From: Gammaproteobacteria bacterium
GTDB lineage: Bacteria > Pseudomonadota > Gammaproteobacteria > Steroidobacterales > Steroidobacteraceae
Length of the DNA stretch: 64,000 bases
Direction: 5' to 3'
Assembly (NCBI GenBank): GCA_025350055.1
Contig: JANXYK010000063.1
Location: 39,395 to 103,394 of the forward strand
Part shown: positions 18,016 to 26,770 of the stretch, in pieces
Numbering within the stretch: the first letter of the stretch is position 1
How the letters are laid out: every line of letters starts with the position of its first letter
Made by a program: the position numbers and the translations under genes
Notes under the pieces: generated by a model
What the model saw: the letters and a program-made list of their open reading frames with translations, nothing else
Told to the model about the DNA's origin: nothing
Database searches by the model: none

Positions 18016-18681
18016 TCACAGGTACTTCAGCCCCAGCGCCGCCAGCTTCTCGCGCATCTTGTAGAGATCGAGCCCGAGTTCCCCCGCTGCGAGCCGGCGC
18101 CGGTTGTCTTCCTCGTTGGCAATGCGCGCCTCGGATGCGTGCGCAACCGTCGCGGCCTGCGAGCGCGGAACCACGACCACGCCGTCATCATCGGCGACGA
18201 TCACATCGCCGGCTTCGACACGCTGCGCGGCGCAGATCAGGGGAACGTTCACCGCACCCAGGCTGGCCTTGATCGTGCCCTGGGCGCAGATGCATTTGCT
18301 CCACACCGGAAACCGCATCTGGGTCAGCGTCGCCACATCGCGCACGCCGGCGTCGATCACCAGTGCGCGTACGCCGCGTGCCTTGAGCGAGGTGCCCAGC
18401 AGGTCGCCGAAGTAACCATCGCTGCAGGGTGAGCTGGGCGCCACCACCAGGATATCTCCGGGCCGGCATTGCTCCGCGGCGACATGGATCATCCAGTTGT
18501 CGCCCGGCGTCACGAGTGCCGTTACTGCCGAACCCGCGACGCTGGCGCCGGCATAGATCGGCCGCAGGTAGTGCGCGAGCAGCCCGGTACGGCCCTGGGA
18601 TTCATGCACGCTGGCCACGCCGCAGCGCGCCAGCCGGTCGATCACCGCGCCATCGGCGCGCGCGATGTTCTGGATCACCAC
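18016..18681 (-). CDS. ligK: 4-carboxy-4-hydroxy-2-oxoadipate aldolase
   Basis: A class II, RraA-fold HMG/CHA aldolase that cleaves 4-carboxy-4-hydroxy-2-oxoadipate to pyruvate and oxaloacetate, the last step of the pathway. Visible landmarks are [50 protein letters not shown], and the metal/substrate pair Arg-Asp in [12 protein letters not shown]. The GTG at 18681 gives 221 residues starting [11 protein letters not shown], close to characterised homologues; the frame is open further upstream to 18783 without a better start. It is the promoter-proximal gene of ligK-galD. Confidence 0.9.
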   Translation of the reverse strand: MVIQNIARADGAVIDRLARCGVASVHESQGRTGLLAHYLRPIYAGASVAGSAVTALVTPGDNWMIHVAAEQCRPGDILVVAPSSPCSDGYFGDLLGTSLKARGVRALVIDAGVRDVATLTQMRFPVWSKCICAQGTIKASLGAVNVPLICAAQRVEAGDVIVADDDGVVVVPRSQAATVAHASEARIANEEDNRRRLAAGELGLDLYKMREKLAALGLKYL

Positions 18682-18797
18682 GTGGCGTTCAATGGGGGCG
18701 TTGCCGGGGCTGTTGATGGCGGCTCTCCGTCCGGGAGTACAAATTGCACGCCGAAGTCTAGATACTGTCGGTCCTGCTGTCACCCCGAGGTCGGCTC

Positions 18798-19184
18798 ATG
18801 TTCAATTCAGCCTTGCTGGTCGCTGCGGGCGCCGCGTGTGGCGCCGTGTTGCGCTGGCTGCTGGGCATGGGGCTCAACGGGCTGTTCCCGGCCATTCCGC
18901 TGGGTACCCTCGCAGCGAATCTGCTCGGCGGTTACCTGATGGGGTTGATGATCGCGCTGCTTGCGCTGCCGCTGGCGAACGCGCCCGAGTTGCGGCTGTT
19001 GATGGTGACCGGGTTTCTCGGCGGTCTGACGACTTTCTCCGCTTTCTCGGGCGAAGTCGCGCGCCTGATCCAGCAGGGACGCACGGCAATGGCGGGCGCC
19101 GAGATCCTGTTGCACGTGGTGGGTTCGGTGAGTCTCACGCTGCTGGGCATCGCCACCATCATGTGGCTGCGCCGCGCTGCCTAG
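18798..19184 (+). CDS. crcB: Fluoride channel CrcB/Fluc
   Basis: A small dual-topology membrane protein that exports fluoride. The 128 residues form four hydrophobic segments and carry the family motifs GAVLRWLLG, NLLGGYLMG and GFLGGLTTFSAFS, the last supplying the Phe-box and pore residues. No fluoride riboswitch is apparent; only about 115 bases separate it from the divergent ligK. It converges on the OsmC gene with a 4-base overlap. Confidence 0.93.
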   Translation: MFNSALLVAAGAACGAVLRWLLGMGLNGLFPAIPLGTLAANLLGGYLMGLMIALLALPLANAPELRLLMVTGFLGGLTTFSAFSGEVARLIQQGRTAMAGAEILLHVVGSVSLTLLGIATIMWLRRAA

Positions 19185-19669
19185 GGCTGCGGATCGGACG
19201 CCGCCGGCGCCTCGGCATAGGGCGCGGCTACTGCGTCCACGCGATCCAGATCGAGCTTCGCGTCCAGCGTCACGGGCACCTGCAAGGCCCGGGTGATCGG
19301 GCTGCTGTTTTTGGCGCCGAGTGCCAGCTCGGCGAAATCCGCGGCATCGACATCGGGTACTGCCGCACGCACCTCGAGGTGCACGGCGCTGATCGACCAG
19401 GTGCCCGCTGTCTCAGTGAAGTTGACCAGCGCCTGGGTGCTGATGCGCGTGGGCGCCAGCCCGGCCTGGCTGAGCGCCGTGCACAGTGTCAGCGTGAAGC
19501 AGGAGGCATGCGCAGCCGCCAGCAGTTCCTCGGGGCTGGTGCCCGGATTGGCGGTGAAGCGACTGGCGAGCACATAGGGCACGCGATCGAGCGCGCCGCT
19601 GTGCGACATGATCGATCCGTCGCCGGTGCGCGCCGCGCCGAACCACACTGCTGAAGCGGTACGTTTCAC
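19181..19669 (-). CDS. OsmC-family protein lacking the second cysteine
   Basis: A 162-residue OsmC/Ohr-fold protein. The first half matches OsmC: VPYVLASRFTANPGTSPEEL and AAHASCFTLTL, with the conserved Glu and peroxidatic Cys. In E. coli OsmC the second (resolving) Cys is in GCPVSQVL; here the aligned segment is KNSSPITRAL, with Ser in place of Cys. It could therefore not form the usual intramolecular disulfide and may be a diverged hydroperoxidase or have another role. The GTG start at 19669 lacks a clear ribosome binding site. A Pro/Ala-rich C-terminal tail extends past the family end. Confidence 0.85.
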   Translation of the reverse strand: MKRTASAVWFGAARTGDGSIMSHSGALDRVPYVLASRFTANPGTSPEELLAAAHASCFTLTLCTALSQAGLAPTRISTQALVNFTETAGTWSISAVHLEVRAAVPDVDAADFAELALGAKNSSPITRALQVPVTLDAKLDLDRVDAVAAPYAEAPAASDPQP

Positions 19670-19805
19670 CGGCGCAGGATAACAACTATTGCGGCCGACC
19701 GGCAGTCGTCACCGCCCGCGGGTGCAACGAACGCCGCCACGCACGGCGACCTGAATTCTCCTATTCTCATCTCGCCTTACACGCATGCACGAGTGGAGCC
19801 TACTC

Positions 19806-20870
19806 ATGAAGCGCCGGGATTTCCTGCAGGGCAGTTCGTTGGGTGTGGTTGCTGCGGCCACCGCGGCACTGGGTAACTGGTCCGCAGCAGAGGCGGGCGC
19901 CGATGCCGGCGCGCACGCGCACGCGCATCCGCGACCATTGACCGACGTGCGTGGCAAGGTTGCCTTCATCACCGGTGGTTCCAGCGGCATTGGGCTCGGC
20001 ATGGCGCAGGCTTTCTCCGAGGCTGGCATGAAGGTCATCTTCACCTACATGAATAGCGCGCATCGCGATGAGGCCCTGGGCCATTTCAAATCCGGCAATG
20101 CCGGCGTGCACGCGATCAAGCTGGATGTGACCGATCGCGCGGCAATGCGTCGCGCTGCCGATGAGGCCGAGAGCGTGTTCGGCAAGGTGCATCTGCTGTG
20201 CAACAACGCCGGCATCGGCCTGCGCGCACCAGCCAGCGAGGCCAGCTTCCAGGACTGGGACTGGGGACTGGGCGTGAACCTGGGTGGCGTGGTGAATGGC
20301 ATCGCGACCTTCCTGCCGCGCATGAAAGCGCATGGCGAGGGCGCGCACCTGATGACCACCGGCTCATCGGCGAGCTTGGTGGCGGGCAATGTGGGCGTTT
20401 ACGTGACTTCGAAATATGCAGTGATGGGCCTGATGGAATCGTTGTGCGATGAGCTCCACGGCCAGAACATCGGCGTGTCGATCTACTGCCCGGGCCTGGT
20501 GAAATCGAACATCGCCGCTTCGGAGCGCAACCGGCCCGATTCCCTGCGCGTGGAAGGCATGGCGGCGCCCGCGCCCGACAATTCACCGGCGATGCAGGAG
20601 TTCATGCGCCGCTTCGCCGAGGTGGGCATGGAGCCGCTCGAAGCCGGGCGGCTGGTGCTCGAGGGCATCAGGCGCAACGACCTGTACATCCTTTCGCATG
20701 GCGAATTCCGCCAGGTGATGCAGGAGCGCGCCGAGGCCTTGATGGCCTCGCTCCCTGCCGCGCCGCCGCCGCCTGCCCGCGCGGCGCTCACGCGCACCTA
20801 CACCACTGACATCTACGCGCGTGAGCGCGACTGGCGCAACGCTACTCGACGACCTCGTCGCTCTGTATGA
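19806..20870 (+). CDS. Tat-exported short-chain dehydrogenase/reductase
   Basis: A 354-residue SDR of unknown substrate with a twin-arginine signal (MKRRDFLQGSSLGVVAAATA) and a His/Ala-rich spacer. The catalytic domain begins near residue 48: FITGGSSGIGLGMAQAFSEA for cofactor binding, LLCNNAGIG, Ser in TTGSSASLVAG, and YVTSKYAVMG with the catalytic Tyr and Lys. The C-terminus has a Pro-rich tract. A Tat signal on an SDR implies folding with its cofactor before export. ATG at 19806 follows GGAG. It converges on the EthD gene with a 29-base overlap. Confidence 0.88.
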   Translation: MKRRDFLQGSSLGVVAAATAALGNWSAAEAGADAGAHAHAHPRPLTDVRGKVAFITGGSSGIGLGMAQAFSEAGMKVIFTYMNSAHRDEALGHFKSGNAGVHAIKLDVTDRAAMRRAADEAESVFGKVHLLCNNAGIGLRAPASEASFQDWDWGLGVNLGGVVNGIATFLPRMKAHGEGAHLMTTGSSASLVAGNVGVYVTSKYAVMGLMESLCDELHGQNIGVSIYCPGLVKSNIAASERNRPDSLRVEGMAAPAPDNSPAMQEFMRRFAEVGMEPLEAGRLVLEGIRRNDLYILSHGEFRQVMQERAEALMASLPAAPPPPARAALTRTYTTDIYARERDWRNATRRPRRSV

Positions 20871-21261
20871 CGGGCATGCCGTTGGTGAAATTCTTCACGT
20901 CGTCGATCAGGGTCTGGGTGTACTTGGCGGCCGCGGCGTCGAAGACCTTCTGCGAGCCGATATAGATATTGATGACTGCGATGTACGGCACCGGCGAGCC
21001 ATCCTGCGTGGAGACGCCGCGACGCAGCTCGAGTTTCTTGATGCCCTTGCCATAGAGCCGCTCGATCAGCGTCTTGTGCTTCTTGAAGTAGTAATCGAAA
21101 TCGAAGGTGATGCCGGGCTTGTTCGGATACAGCACGGTGATGCATCGCTGGGCCACTTTCTTCTCCGCTGCAACGCTGCCCAGGGGCAGGGCGACGCACA
21201 GTAGTGTAGCCAGTGCCGGGAGGCTCAGCGAACGCAACTGCAATGACAGGGGCCGTGACAT
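20842..21261 (-). CDS. Secreted EthD-domain protein
   Basis: A 139-residue exported protein: a signal peptide of about 31 residues, then a dimeric alpha/beta-barrel EthD domain (VLYPNKPGITFDFDYYFKKH, IERLYGKGIKKLELRRGVST, PYIAVINIYIG). EthD proteins accompany oxidative degradation systems, but their biochemical role is mostly unknown. It lies 20 bases downstream of the broken PQQ dehydrogenase on the same strand, so it was probably co-transcribed with it. It is itself intact. Confidence 0.82.
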   Translation of the reverse strand: MSRPLSLQLRSLSLPALATLLCVALPLGSVAAEKKVAQRCITVLYPNKPGITFDFDYYFKKHKTLIERLYGKGIKKLELRRGVSTQDGSPVPYIAVINIYIGSQKVFDAAAAKYTQTLIDDVKNFTNGMPVIQSDEVVE

Positions 21262-21280
21262 GATTGATTCCTTGTGTGGG

Positions 21281-23183
21281 TTAGTGACCATCAAGCGATA
21301 GCGCCAGCAGTGCGTTGCCCGGTTGACCGACCAGGCGACCGTATCCCGAATTGAGCAGCAGCATGCCCTCGGCCAGCACCGCGCCGCCGAGGTCCAGCGA
21401 TCCGCCGCGCGCGGGCACACCATTGACGGTGCGGTAGCTGCGGCCGGTATCCAGATCCCAGCGCAGTTCGCCGCGCTCGCTGTCGTAGGCGCGCAGATGG
21501 CCGTCGAGCGAACCGGCGAACACGATGCCCGGCATGCTGCTGGCGGCCTGCACGTAGGCATTCAGGCAAGGTTTTGCCTTCCAGTGGCAGCGCTCGACCG
21601 GTGCCGTCACTTGCCAGCGCAGCCTGCCGGTAGCGAGGTCGAGCGCGGCCAAGCCAGCGTGTGCGGCTGCGGGCGGAGCGAGAGCATCGGAAATCGGCGC
21701 ATACACTTGGGTTTCATCCGCTGCCGAACCCCACTCGATGCCACCCAACGGACCGCCGGCGCCAAGTCGCGTCTGCCACACGATCGCCCCTGCCTGCGCC
21801 GTATCGAGGGCATACACCACGCCGGATTTCTGGCTGGCGATCAGCAGGCGTCGACCATCGGGCAGATCGCGCAGGATCGCCGAGGCGCCAAAATCGAGAT
21901 CGGCTCCTGGAGAGGCCGGGCAGTTGGCACTCCCGCCCAGATCACAGCTCGCCGCAGTGGCGCCAGCGGGGCAGGCCAGTGGCCGCGCGCAGCTCAGGTT
22001 GAAGTTGTCAGCGGGCGTTAGCTGGCGCGACCACAGCAGTGCGCCCGTATCCATGCGCAGCGCCAACACTGCATCGGTAGTGGCGGCAGGCTCGGCGGTA
22101 TAGGAGTTGCCGGTGCCGACATAGATGATGCCGCGCTCGGTATCGAGTGTCGGCGAATTTCAGATGGCCGCGCCCGCCGGGCCGTGCAGCTGCGTACCTG
22201 CATCGCTGAGGCGCAGCGGCTCTGGTGCGCTCAGGGTCTTTGCGACCCAGATTGGCACGCCGGTGCGCACATCGAGCGCCTGCAGGCTGCCCACGAAAGT
22301 GCAGCAGGGGTAATGGCTGTCGGCAGCGACGATCTCCTCGAACGAAGATACCGGCACATAGACCACGTCGCCGTGCAATTTGAGCGCGCCGGTGATGCGC
22401 GCCTGAGCGGGAGCATCGACCCGTCGCTTCCACAGCAGCTGGCCATCGGCGGCCTGTAAGGCATACACATTGCCGGCATCATCGCCAAAGTAAAGCGCTG
22501 TCAGACCGCCGACATTGCCAATAGCGATAGCACTGCGCACGGCGGTCTCGGCGCTGTAACTCCAGTGCACGCAACCGGTAGCCAGATCGAGCGAATGCAC
22601 CCGTCCACTGGAACTCGTGACATACACGCGCCCCGCCACGATCACGGGCTGGCCGTACACATAGGAGCCGCGATAGCCGAAGGCCCACTTGAGGCGCAGA
22701 CGCGGCAGATCGGCGGCCCTGAATCCAGGGTTCGGCGCGTAACGTGTGTTGCTGTGATCGCGTCCCCAGCCGTTCCAGTCATCGCTGGCGGGCGCCAGCA
22801 GGGTATGCATGCGATTGGCATCGCGCGCTGAACGGGGCTCGCGCGCGCAGCGATTGGGCTCGTCGACGGCCGCGGTGCGCTCGACCGGCATGCGCCCGGT
22901 TGAGAAACCAGGCGATACCCTGCATCTGGAACACGCGCAGGCCGCTGGCCTGCGCGTGCATCGTGCCGCTGTGCATGGCCTGCACCAGTTGTTCGGGCGA
23001 GCGCTGGCGCAGCGCGCCGATACCGGGAATACGGCCAGCGGGTCTGGCATGGCAGGAGAGGCAACGCTGCGCGAAATTCAGTTCGCCACCCGAGATGTCA
23101 TCGCGATCGGCGGCCGCCAGCACGCGGCCGCCGGGCAGCAGGCACAGCAGCAGGGTCAGAGGTAGCGCGGCGGCACTGCTCAT
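21281..23183 (-). pseudogene. PQQ/cytochrome c dehydrogenase, two lesions
   Basis: The remains of a periplasmic quinohaemoprotein (polyvinyl-alcohol-dehydrogenase type): a signal peptide from the ATG at 23183, a cytochrome c domain with CLSCH, then a beta-propeller with repeated tryptophan-docking motifs (VHWSYSAETAVRSAI, LYFGDDAGNVYALQAADGQL, LRWDLDTGRSYRTVNGVPAR). The reading frame shifts near 22898-22906, between the cytochrome (GIAWFL) and the propeller (TGRMPVERTAAVDEP). An in-frame TGA at 22160-22162 replaces the Trp of the expected AIWNSPTLD, and the frame then continues normally (YVGTGNSYT). Only the two pieces remain open. Substrate unknown. Confidence 0.85.
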
Positions 23184-23285
23184 GGCTTGGGCCTGCCAGT
23201 GGGGCAGCGGCAGACTAAGCGGGCGCGGCAAGGTTCGCAACCGCTGCGCGCGGCGCTAAGATGTCGCCAGCAAAGGAGTGCGACC

Positions 23286-24116
23286 ATGGCGAAACCTAAA
23301 ACCTGGACGGCGCATCGCGATGCCGTGCGCATCGTCCCATTGCACTATCCGAAGCCCGGCTACTCGATCGACCAGCTCGCCACGGCGCAGTCGGTCGCGG
23401 GCAGCAATGATCCTTATGACGGCAAGCTGCATTTCGCCACTGCCAATGCACACTTAAGCTACCGCGGCGGTCCGCTGCTGACGCGTCCCCAGGTGCAGGT
23501 GGTTTACTGGGGCGGGACGTGGCAATCCTCGGCATCCGCGCAGTCGCTGATGCACGGGCTCGATCAGTTCTTCCGTGACATCCTGGTCAGTCCGTTAATG
23601 GATCAGCTGGCCGAGTACAGCGTCGGCGCGAAGCGCATGGGCCACGGCAAATTCATCGGCAGTCTCGTGCGCAGCGACCATGCGCCGCAGGGCAGCGTGA
23701 CCGACAGCGCGGTGCGTAGTCAGCTGCAGCGCTGGATCAAGGCCGCGGCGCTGGCAAAGACCGGCGCACAGACGCTGTATTTCATTTTCCTGGAGCCGGG
23801 CATCATCTCGATCATGGGCGGCAGCCGTTCCTGCCAGAACTACTGCGGATACCACAACGCCGCGGGCCGCATGTATTACGCGCTGATGCCCTATCCGTCG
23901 TGTGCCGGCTGCCTTGGCGGAATGTCGGTGCTCGATGCATTGACCGCCACCAGCTCGCACGAGTTGTGCGAAGCGATCACCGACCCGGTGCCTGGCACGG
24001 GCTGGTATGACGACAACAACGGCGAGATCGGCGATATCTGCGCCTGGCAGTTCCGGAAATTGGGCGCGCACACCGTGCAGCTCGAATGGTCGAACGCGCA
24101 GCGGCGCTGCGTCTGA
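23286..24116 (+). CDS. Hypothetical protein with HExxE motif
   Basis: A 276-residue protein whose family I cannot name with certainty. It opens with a basic stretch and no clear signal peptide. Conserved-looking blocks are PQVQVVYWGGTWQSS, LDQFFRDILVSPLMDQL, LYFIFLEPGI, a Cys-rich region (GSRSCQNYCGYH and MPYPSCAGCLGG), then TATSSHELCEAITDPVPGTG and WYDDNNGEIGDICAW. His-Glu-x-x-Glu followed by NGEIGD resembles metal-binding sites of zinc-peptidase-like proteins, so a metalloprotease role is possible. The ATG at 23286 follows AAGGAG. It is divergent from the PQQ pseudogene and converges on the tmRNA. Confidence 0.75.
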   Translation: MAKPKTWTAHRDAVRIVPLHYPKPGYSIDQLATAQSVAGSNDPYDGKLHFATANAHLSYRGGPLLTRPQVQVVYWGGTWQSSASAQSLMHGLDQFFRDILVSPLMDQLAEYSVGAKRMGHGKFIGSLVRSDHAPQGSVTDSAVRSQLQRWIKAAALAKTGAQTLYFIFLEPGIISIMGGSRSCQNYCGYHNAAGRMYYALMPYPSCAGCLGGMSVLDALTATSSHELCEAITDPVPGTGWYDDNNGEIGDICAWQFRKLGAHTVQLEWSNAQRRCV

Positions 24117-24158
24117 GCGTTTCGCAGCGCTGGCGCCGGTGCGCGCCAGCGCGGGAAT

Positions 24159-24511
24159 TGGTGGAGCCGGGGGGAATCGAACCCCCGTCCGCAAGCCCTA
24201 GACTTCAGGATCTACGCGCGTAGCTGACTCATTGGTTCTCATCCGTCGCTACCCGAGCAGCAGGGAAGACGCCAGACCAGCGACGGTGTCTCTTAACGGT
24301 GTCACCCCGTCGCACGGTGAACCGCGATCCTATGAGCGCGTCCCCAGATATGGTGGCATAGGCACCAGCCAGTCTGAGGTCAGCCGTGTTAAGCGGCTAG
24401 AGCGTAGTTGTCGTCGTTGGCAACTAAAGTTTGCAGCAGTTATTAACGAGGGCCACTGCGCCTCGGCACGCCCCTGAAGGTTCGTAACCCACGTCGAAAC
24501 CGGTCGGCCCC
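24159..24511 (-). ncRNA. ssrA: Transfer-messenger RNA (tmRNA)
   Basis: The tmRNA rescues stalled ribosomes with SmpB. On the minus strand it starts GGGGCCGACCGGTTTCGACG at 24511 and ends with a T-arm (GGGGG TTCGATT CCCCC) and CGGCTCC-A-CCA at 24159, pairing as an acceptor stem with one G-U pair. The tag frame, 24421 down to 24389, reads GCC AAC GAC GAC AAC TAC GCT CTA GCC GCT TAA, giving ANDDNYALAA, the common gammaproteobacterial tag. It lies directly downstream of smpB on the same strand. Confidence 0.97.
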
Positions 24512-24604
24512 TTCAAAGTACCGCGCAATGATACCACGTCGCCATGGGCGCCGGATGTGCGCCCCGTCGCGCCAGCCGGGTGCCGAATCGCTGCCCCCTG
24601 GCGC

Positions 24605-25072
24605 TCAGTGCGCGCGCAGCAGGCGCGACTTGTTGCGCTGCCAGTCACGGTCCTTCTCGGCCGCGCGCTTGTCGTGCTTCTGCTTGCCCTTGGCGAGACC
24701 GATCTGCAGTTTGACGCGGCCGTGCTGCCAGTACAGTTCCAGCGGAATGATCGTGTAGCCGCGGCGTTCCACGGCGCCGATCAGCCGATCGAGTTCATTG
24801 CGATGGAGCAGGAGCTTGCGGGTGCGCACCGGGTCGACCGGCTTGTGCGTCGAGGCCGTCTTCAGCGGTGCAATGTGCGCGCCGATCATGAAAGCCTCGC
24901 TGCCGCGGATATACACGTAGGCCTCGGCCAGCTGTGCGCGCCCGGCGCGCATGGCCTTGACCTCCCAGCCCTCCAGCGCCAGGCCGGCGTCGAGCCGCTC
25001 TTCGATGAAATATTCGTGCCGTGCGCGGCGATTCTCGGCAATCAGGCGCCCGGCATTTTCCGATTTGACCAT
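24605..25072 (-). CDS. smpB: tmRNA-binding protein SmpB
   Basis: Binds tmRNA and mimics the anticodon arm in trans-translation. The 155-residue protein has [55 protein letters not shown], and the basic C-terminal tail [19 protein letters not shown]. Length is near the E. coli protein (160). It is placed immediately upstream of ssrA and is divergent from ratA. Confidence 0.97.
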   Translation of the reverse strand: MVKSENAGRLIAENRRARHEYFIEERLDAGLALEGWEVKAMRAGRAQLAEAYVYIRGSEAFMIGAHIAPLKTASTHKPVDPVRTRKLLLHRNELDRLIGAVERRGYTIIPLELYWQHGRVKLQIGLAKGKQKHDKRAAEKDRDWQRNKSRLLRAH

Positions 25073-25131
25073 GTGGGCATTGTACCCGCAGGCGTTGAGT
25101 GATTCGGACGGATACTCCAGACTCTGCCTCC

Positions 25132-25569
25132 ATGCGCACCTTGACCCGATCGGCCCTGATTGCCCAACCGCCCGCGGTGGTGTTCGCGCTGGTCGCCGAT
25201 GTGGCCGCCTACCCGCGCTTCGTGCCAGGCTGCAGCGGCGCGGAGATCCTGCTGCACGCGAAGGACGAGATCGTCGCGCGCCTCACCGTGCACCGTGGCC
25301 CGCTCAGCACGCGCCTGACCACGCGCAATCACCTGCAGCCCCACCAGCAGATCCGCATGGAACTGGTCGACGGACCGCTGCGCGCCCTGCATGGCTTGTG
25401 GACTTTTGCGCCGGTCGCCGCCAACGGTTGTCGCATAGAGCTCAAGCTGGAGTTCGAGTTCTCGAATCCGCTCAAGGCCGCGCTGCTGGAACCCTTGCTC
25501 GAGGGCACGGCCAGCGCGATGGTGCAGGCCTTCGTCGCGCGTGCGCAGGGTACGCGTCCGCACAGCTGA
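25132..25569 (+). CDS. ratA: RatA/Coq10-type START-domain protein
   Basis: A 145-residue START/Bet v1-like protein of the ubiquinone-binding COQ10/RatA family. In E. coli RatA is reported as a 50S-binding toxin; most homologues are thought to aid quinone function. Motifs include [34 protein letters not shown] and [20 protein letters not shown]. The ATG at 25132 matches the family N-terminus. The order smpB (divergent) - ratA - rnfH is the conserved gammaproteobacterial arrangement, which supports the call. Confidence 0.9.
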   Translation: MRTLTRSALIAQPPAVVFALVADVAAYPRFVPGCSGAEILLHAKDEIVARLTVHRGPLSTRLTTRNHLQPHQQIRMELVDGPLRALHGLWTFAPVAANGCRIELKLEFEFSNPLKAALLEPLLEGTASAMVQAFVARAQGTRPHS

Positions 25570-25577
25570 TCCCGGCC

Positions 25578-25871
25578 ATGGCGAGCACAACTGCCAAATC
25601 ATGCGTAGTCGCGCTCGACCTGCCCGAGGGCCCGCGCCTGTGCACGGTGCGGCTCGCGGCTAGCGCTGATCTCGAGGCTGCGCTGCAGGCGGCGCGCCTG
25701 CAGGTGGGCGATCTGGGGATCGACTGGCAGTCGGGCCCGGTCGGCATCTGGGGTCAGCTCAAAGCGCGCACTGCGGTGCCGGACGAGGGCGATCGCATCG
25801 AGCTGTATCGACCCTTGCGAGTGGATCCGCGCCAGCGGCGTCGGGAGCGTGCGCGCACCGCCAGGCGCTGA
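25578..25871 (+). CDS. rnfH: RnfH-family (UPF0125) protein
   Basis: A 97-residue beta-grasp (ubiquitin-like) protein of unknown role. Visible features are CVVALDLPEGPRLCTVRLAA, LGIDWQSGPVGIWGQLKA and DEGDRIELYRPLRVDPRQRR, which match the UPF0125 ending RxxRRPL-type basic tail. The ATG at 25578 lies 8 bases after the ratA stop, consistent with a ratA-rnfH operon. It converges on bamE. Confidence 0.88.
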   Translation: MASTTAKSCVVALDLPEGPRLCTVRLAASADLEAALQAARLQVGDLGIDWQSGPVGIWGQLKARTAVPDEGDRIELYRPLRVDPRQRRRERARTARR

Positions 25872-25897
25872 AGCGGCGAGTGCCGCAGCGCGCCAGG

Positions 25898-26311
25898 TCA
25901 ATTCGACGGTGCGGTCACCGGGCGATCGCTGACGGGTTCGGCCGGATTCCCCTTCACATCGGTGACCACGTGATCGACCAGATCGTTCTTGAAATAGACC
26001 GTGGCATGGTTGCGATAGGGCGTCCGCATGCGCTTGAGCATCAGGTAGTAGTCGTAGTCCCAACGCTCGTTGGAGAAGCCGCCCGGCACCATCGGTGTGC
26101 CCAGCAGGTAGCGCACCTGCGCGCGCGTCATGCCGGCCTTTACCTGGCCGACCGTGGTCGCGTCGAGGTGATTCCCCTGCTGGATCGGCATGCGGTACAT
26201 GCAACTCTGCATGGCGGGCAGCACGCTGAGCGCCAACGCGCCGGCCAGCGCTGCCAGTTTCCGCAGTGGTAGCGGTCGATCCAAGGTGGTAATTTGCATG
26301 CGCGACATCAT
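25898..26311 (-). CDS. bamE: Outer-membrane assembly factor BamE
   Basis: A small lipoprotein of the BAM complex that inserts outer-membrane proteins. The 137-residue precursor has a hydrophobic signal and a candidate lipid-attachment Cys in AMQSC, a poor lipobox compared with LAGC. Mature motifs are YRMPIQQGNHLDA, VKAGMTRAQVRYLLGTPM and NERWDYDYYLM, and then VYFKNDLVDHV, all typical of SmpA/BamE. ATGs at 26311, 26308 and 26299 are possible starts. It is divergent from fur, only 15 bases apart. Confidence 0.93.
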   Translation of the reverse strand: MMSRMQITTLDRPLPLRKLAALAGALALSVLPAMQSCMYRMPIQQGNHLDATTVGQVKAGMTRAQVRYLLGTPMVPGGFSNERWDYDYYLMLKRMRTPYRNHATVYFKNDLVDHVVTDVKGNPAEPVSDRPVTAPSN

Positions 26312-26326
26312 AGCTGCAGAGCAATC

Positions 26327-26770
26327 ATGGAAGGCAAGGATCTCCGTAAAGCGGGTCTGAAAGTCACGCTACCGCGGCTGAAGATACTCGAGATACTCGA
26401 ACGTGGTGCCACGCGGCACCTCTCGGCCGAGGAAATCTACAAGCAGCTGCTCGAATTGCACGAAGACATCGGCCTCGCGACGGTGTATCGCGTGCTGACG
26501 CAATTCGAGGCCGCGGGCCTCGTGGCACGCCACCATTTCGAGAATGGCATGGCGGTGTTCGAGCTCAACCATGGGGCGCATCACGATCATATCGTCTGCA
26601 TGGACTGCGGCCACGTCGAAGAGTTCGTCGACAAGGACATAGAAGAGCGCCAGGACGCCATCGCCAGGCGCCTGCAGTTCTCGATCCAGGAGCACTCACT
26701 GGTGCTTTACGGACGCTGTTTGCGTGCCGATTGCCCGGTGCGCAAGCTACGGCCCCTGGCGCGCGGCTGA
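26327..26770 (+). CDS. fur: Ferric uptake regulator Fur
   Basis: An Fe(II)-dependent repressor of iron uptake genes. The 147-residue protein has an N-terminal winged helix (KVTLPRLKILEILER, HLSAEEIYKQL, IGLATVYRVLTQFEAAGLV) and a C-terminal dimer domain with the regulatory metal site (HGAHHDHIVCMDCGHVEEF) and a second Cys pair (RCLRADC). The ATG at 26327 fits the family. Its last 64 bases overlap the convergent end of recN. Confidence 0.96.
   Translation: MEGKDLRKAGLKVTLPRLKILEILERGATRHLSAEEIYKQLLELHEDIGLATVYRVLTQFEAAGLVARHHFENGMAVFELNHGAHHDHIVCMDCGHVEEFVDKDIEERQDAIARRLQFSIQEHSLVLYGRCLRADCPVRKLRPLARG

Noticed and set aside
18682..18797. Fluoride riboswitch before crcB
   Set aside because: No crcB-motif-like pseudoknot sequence was seen in the short ligK-crcB gap.
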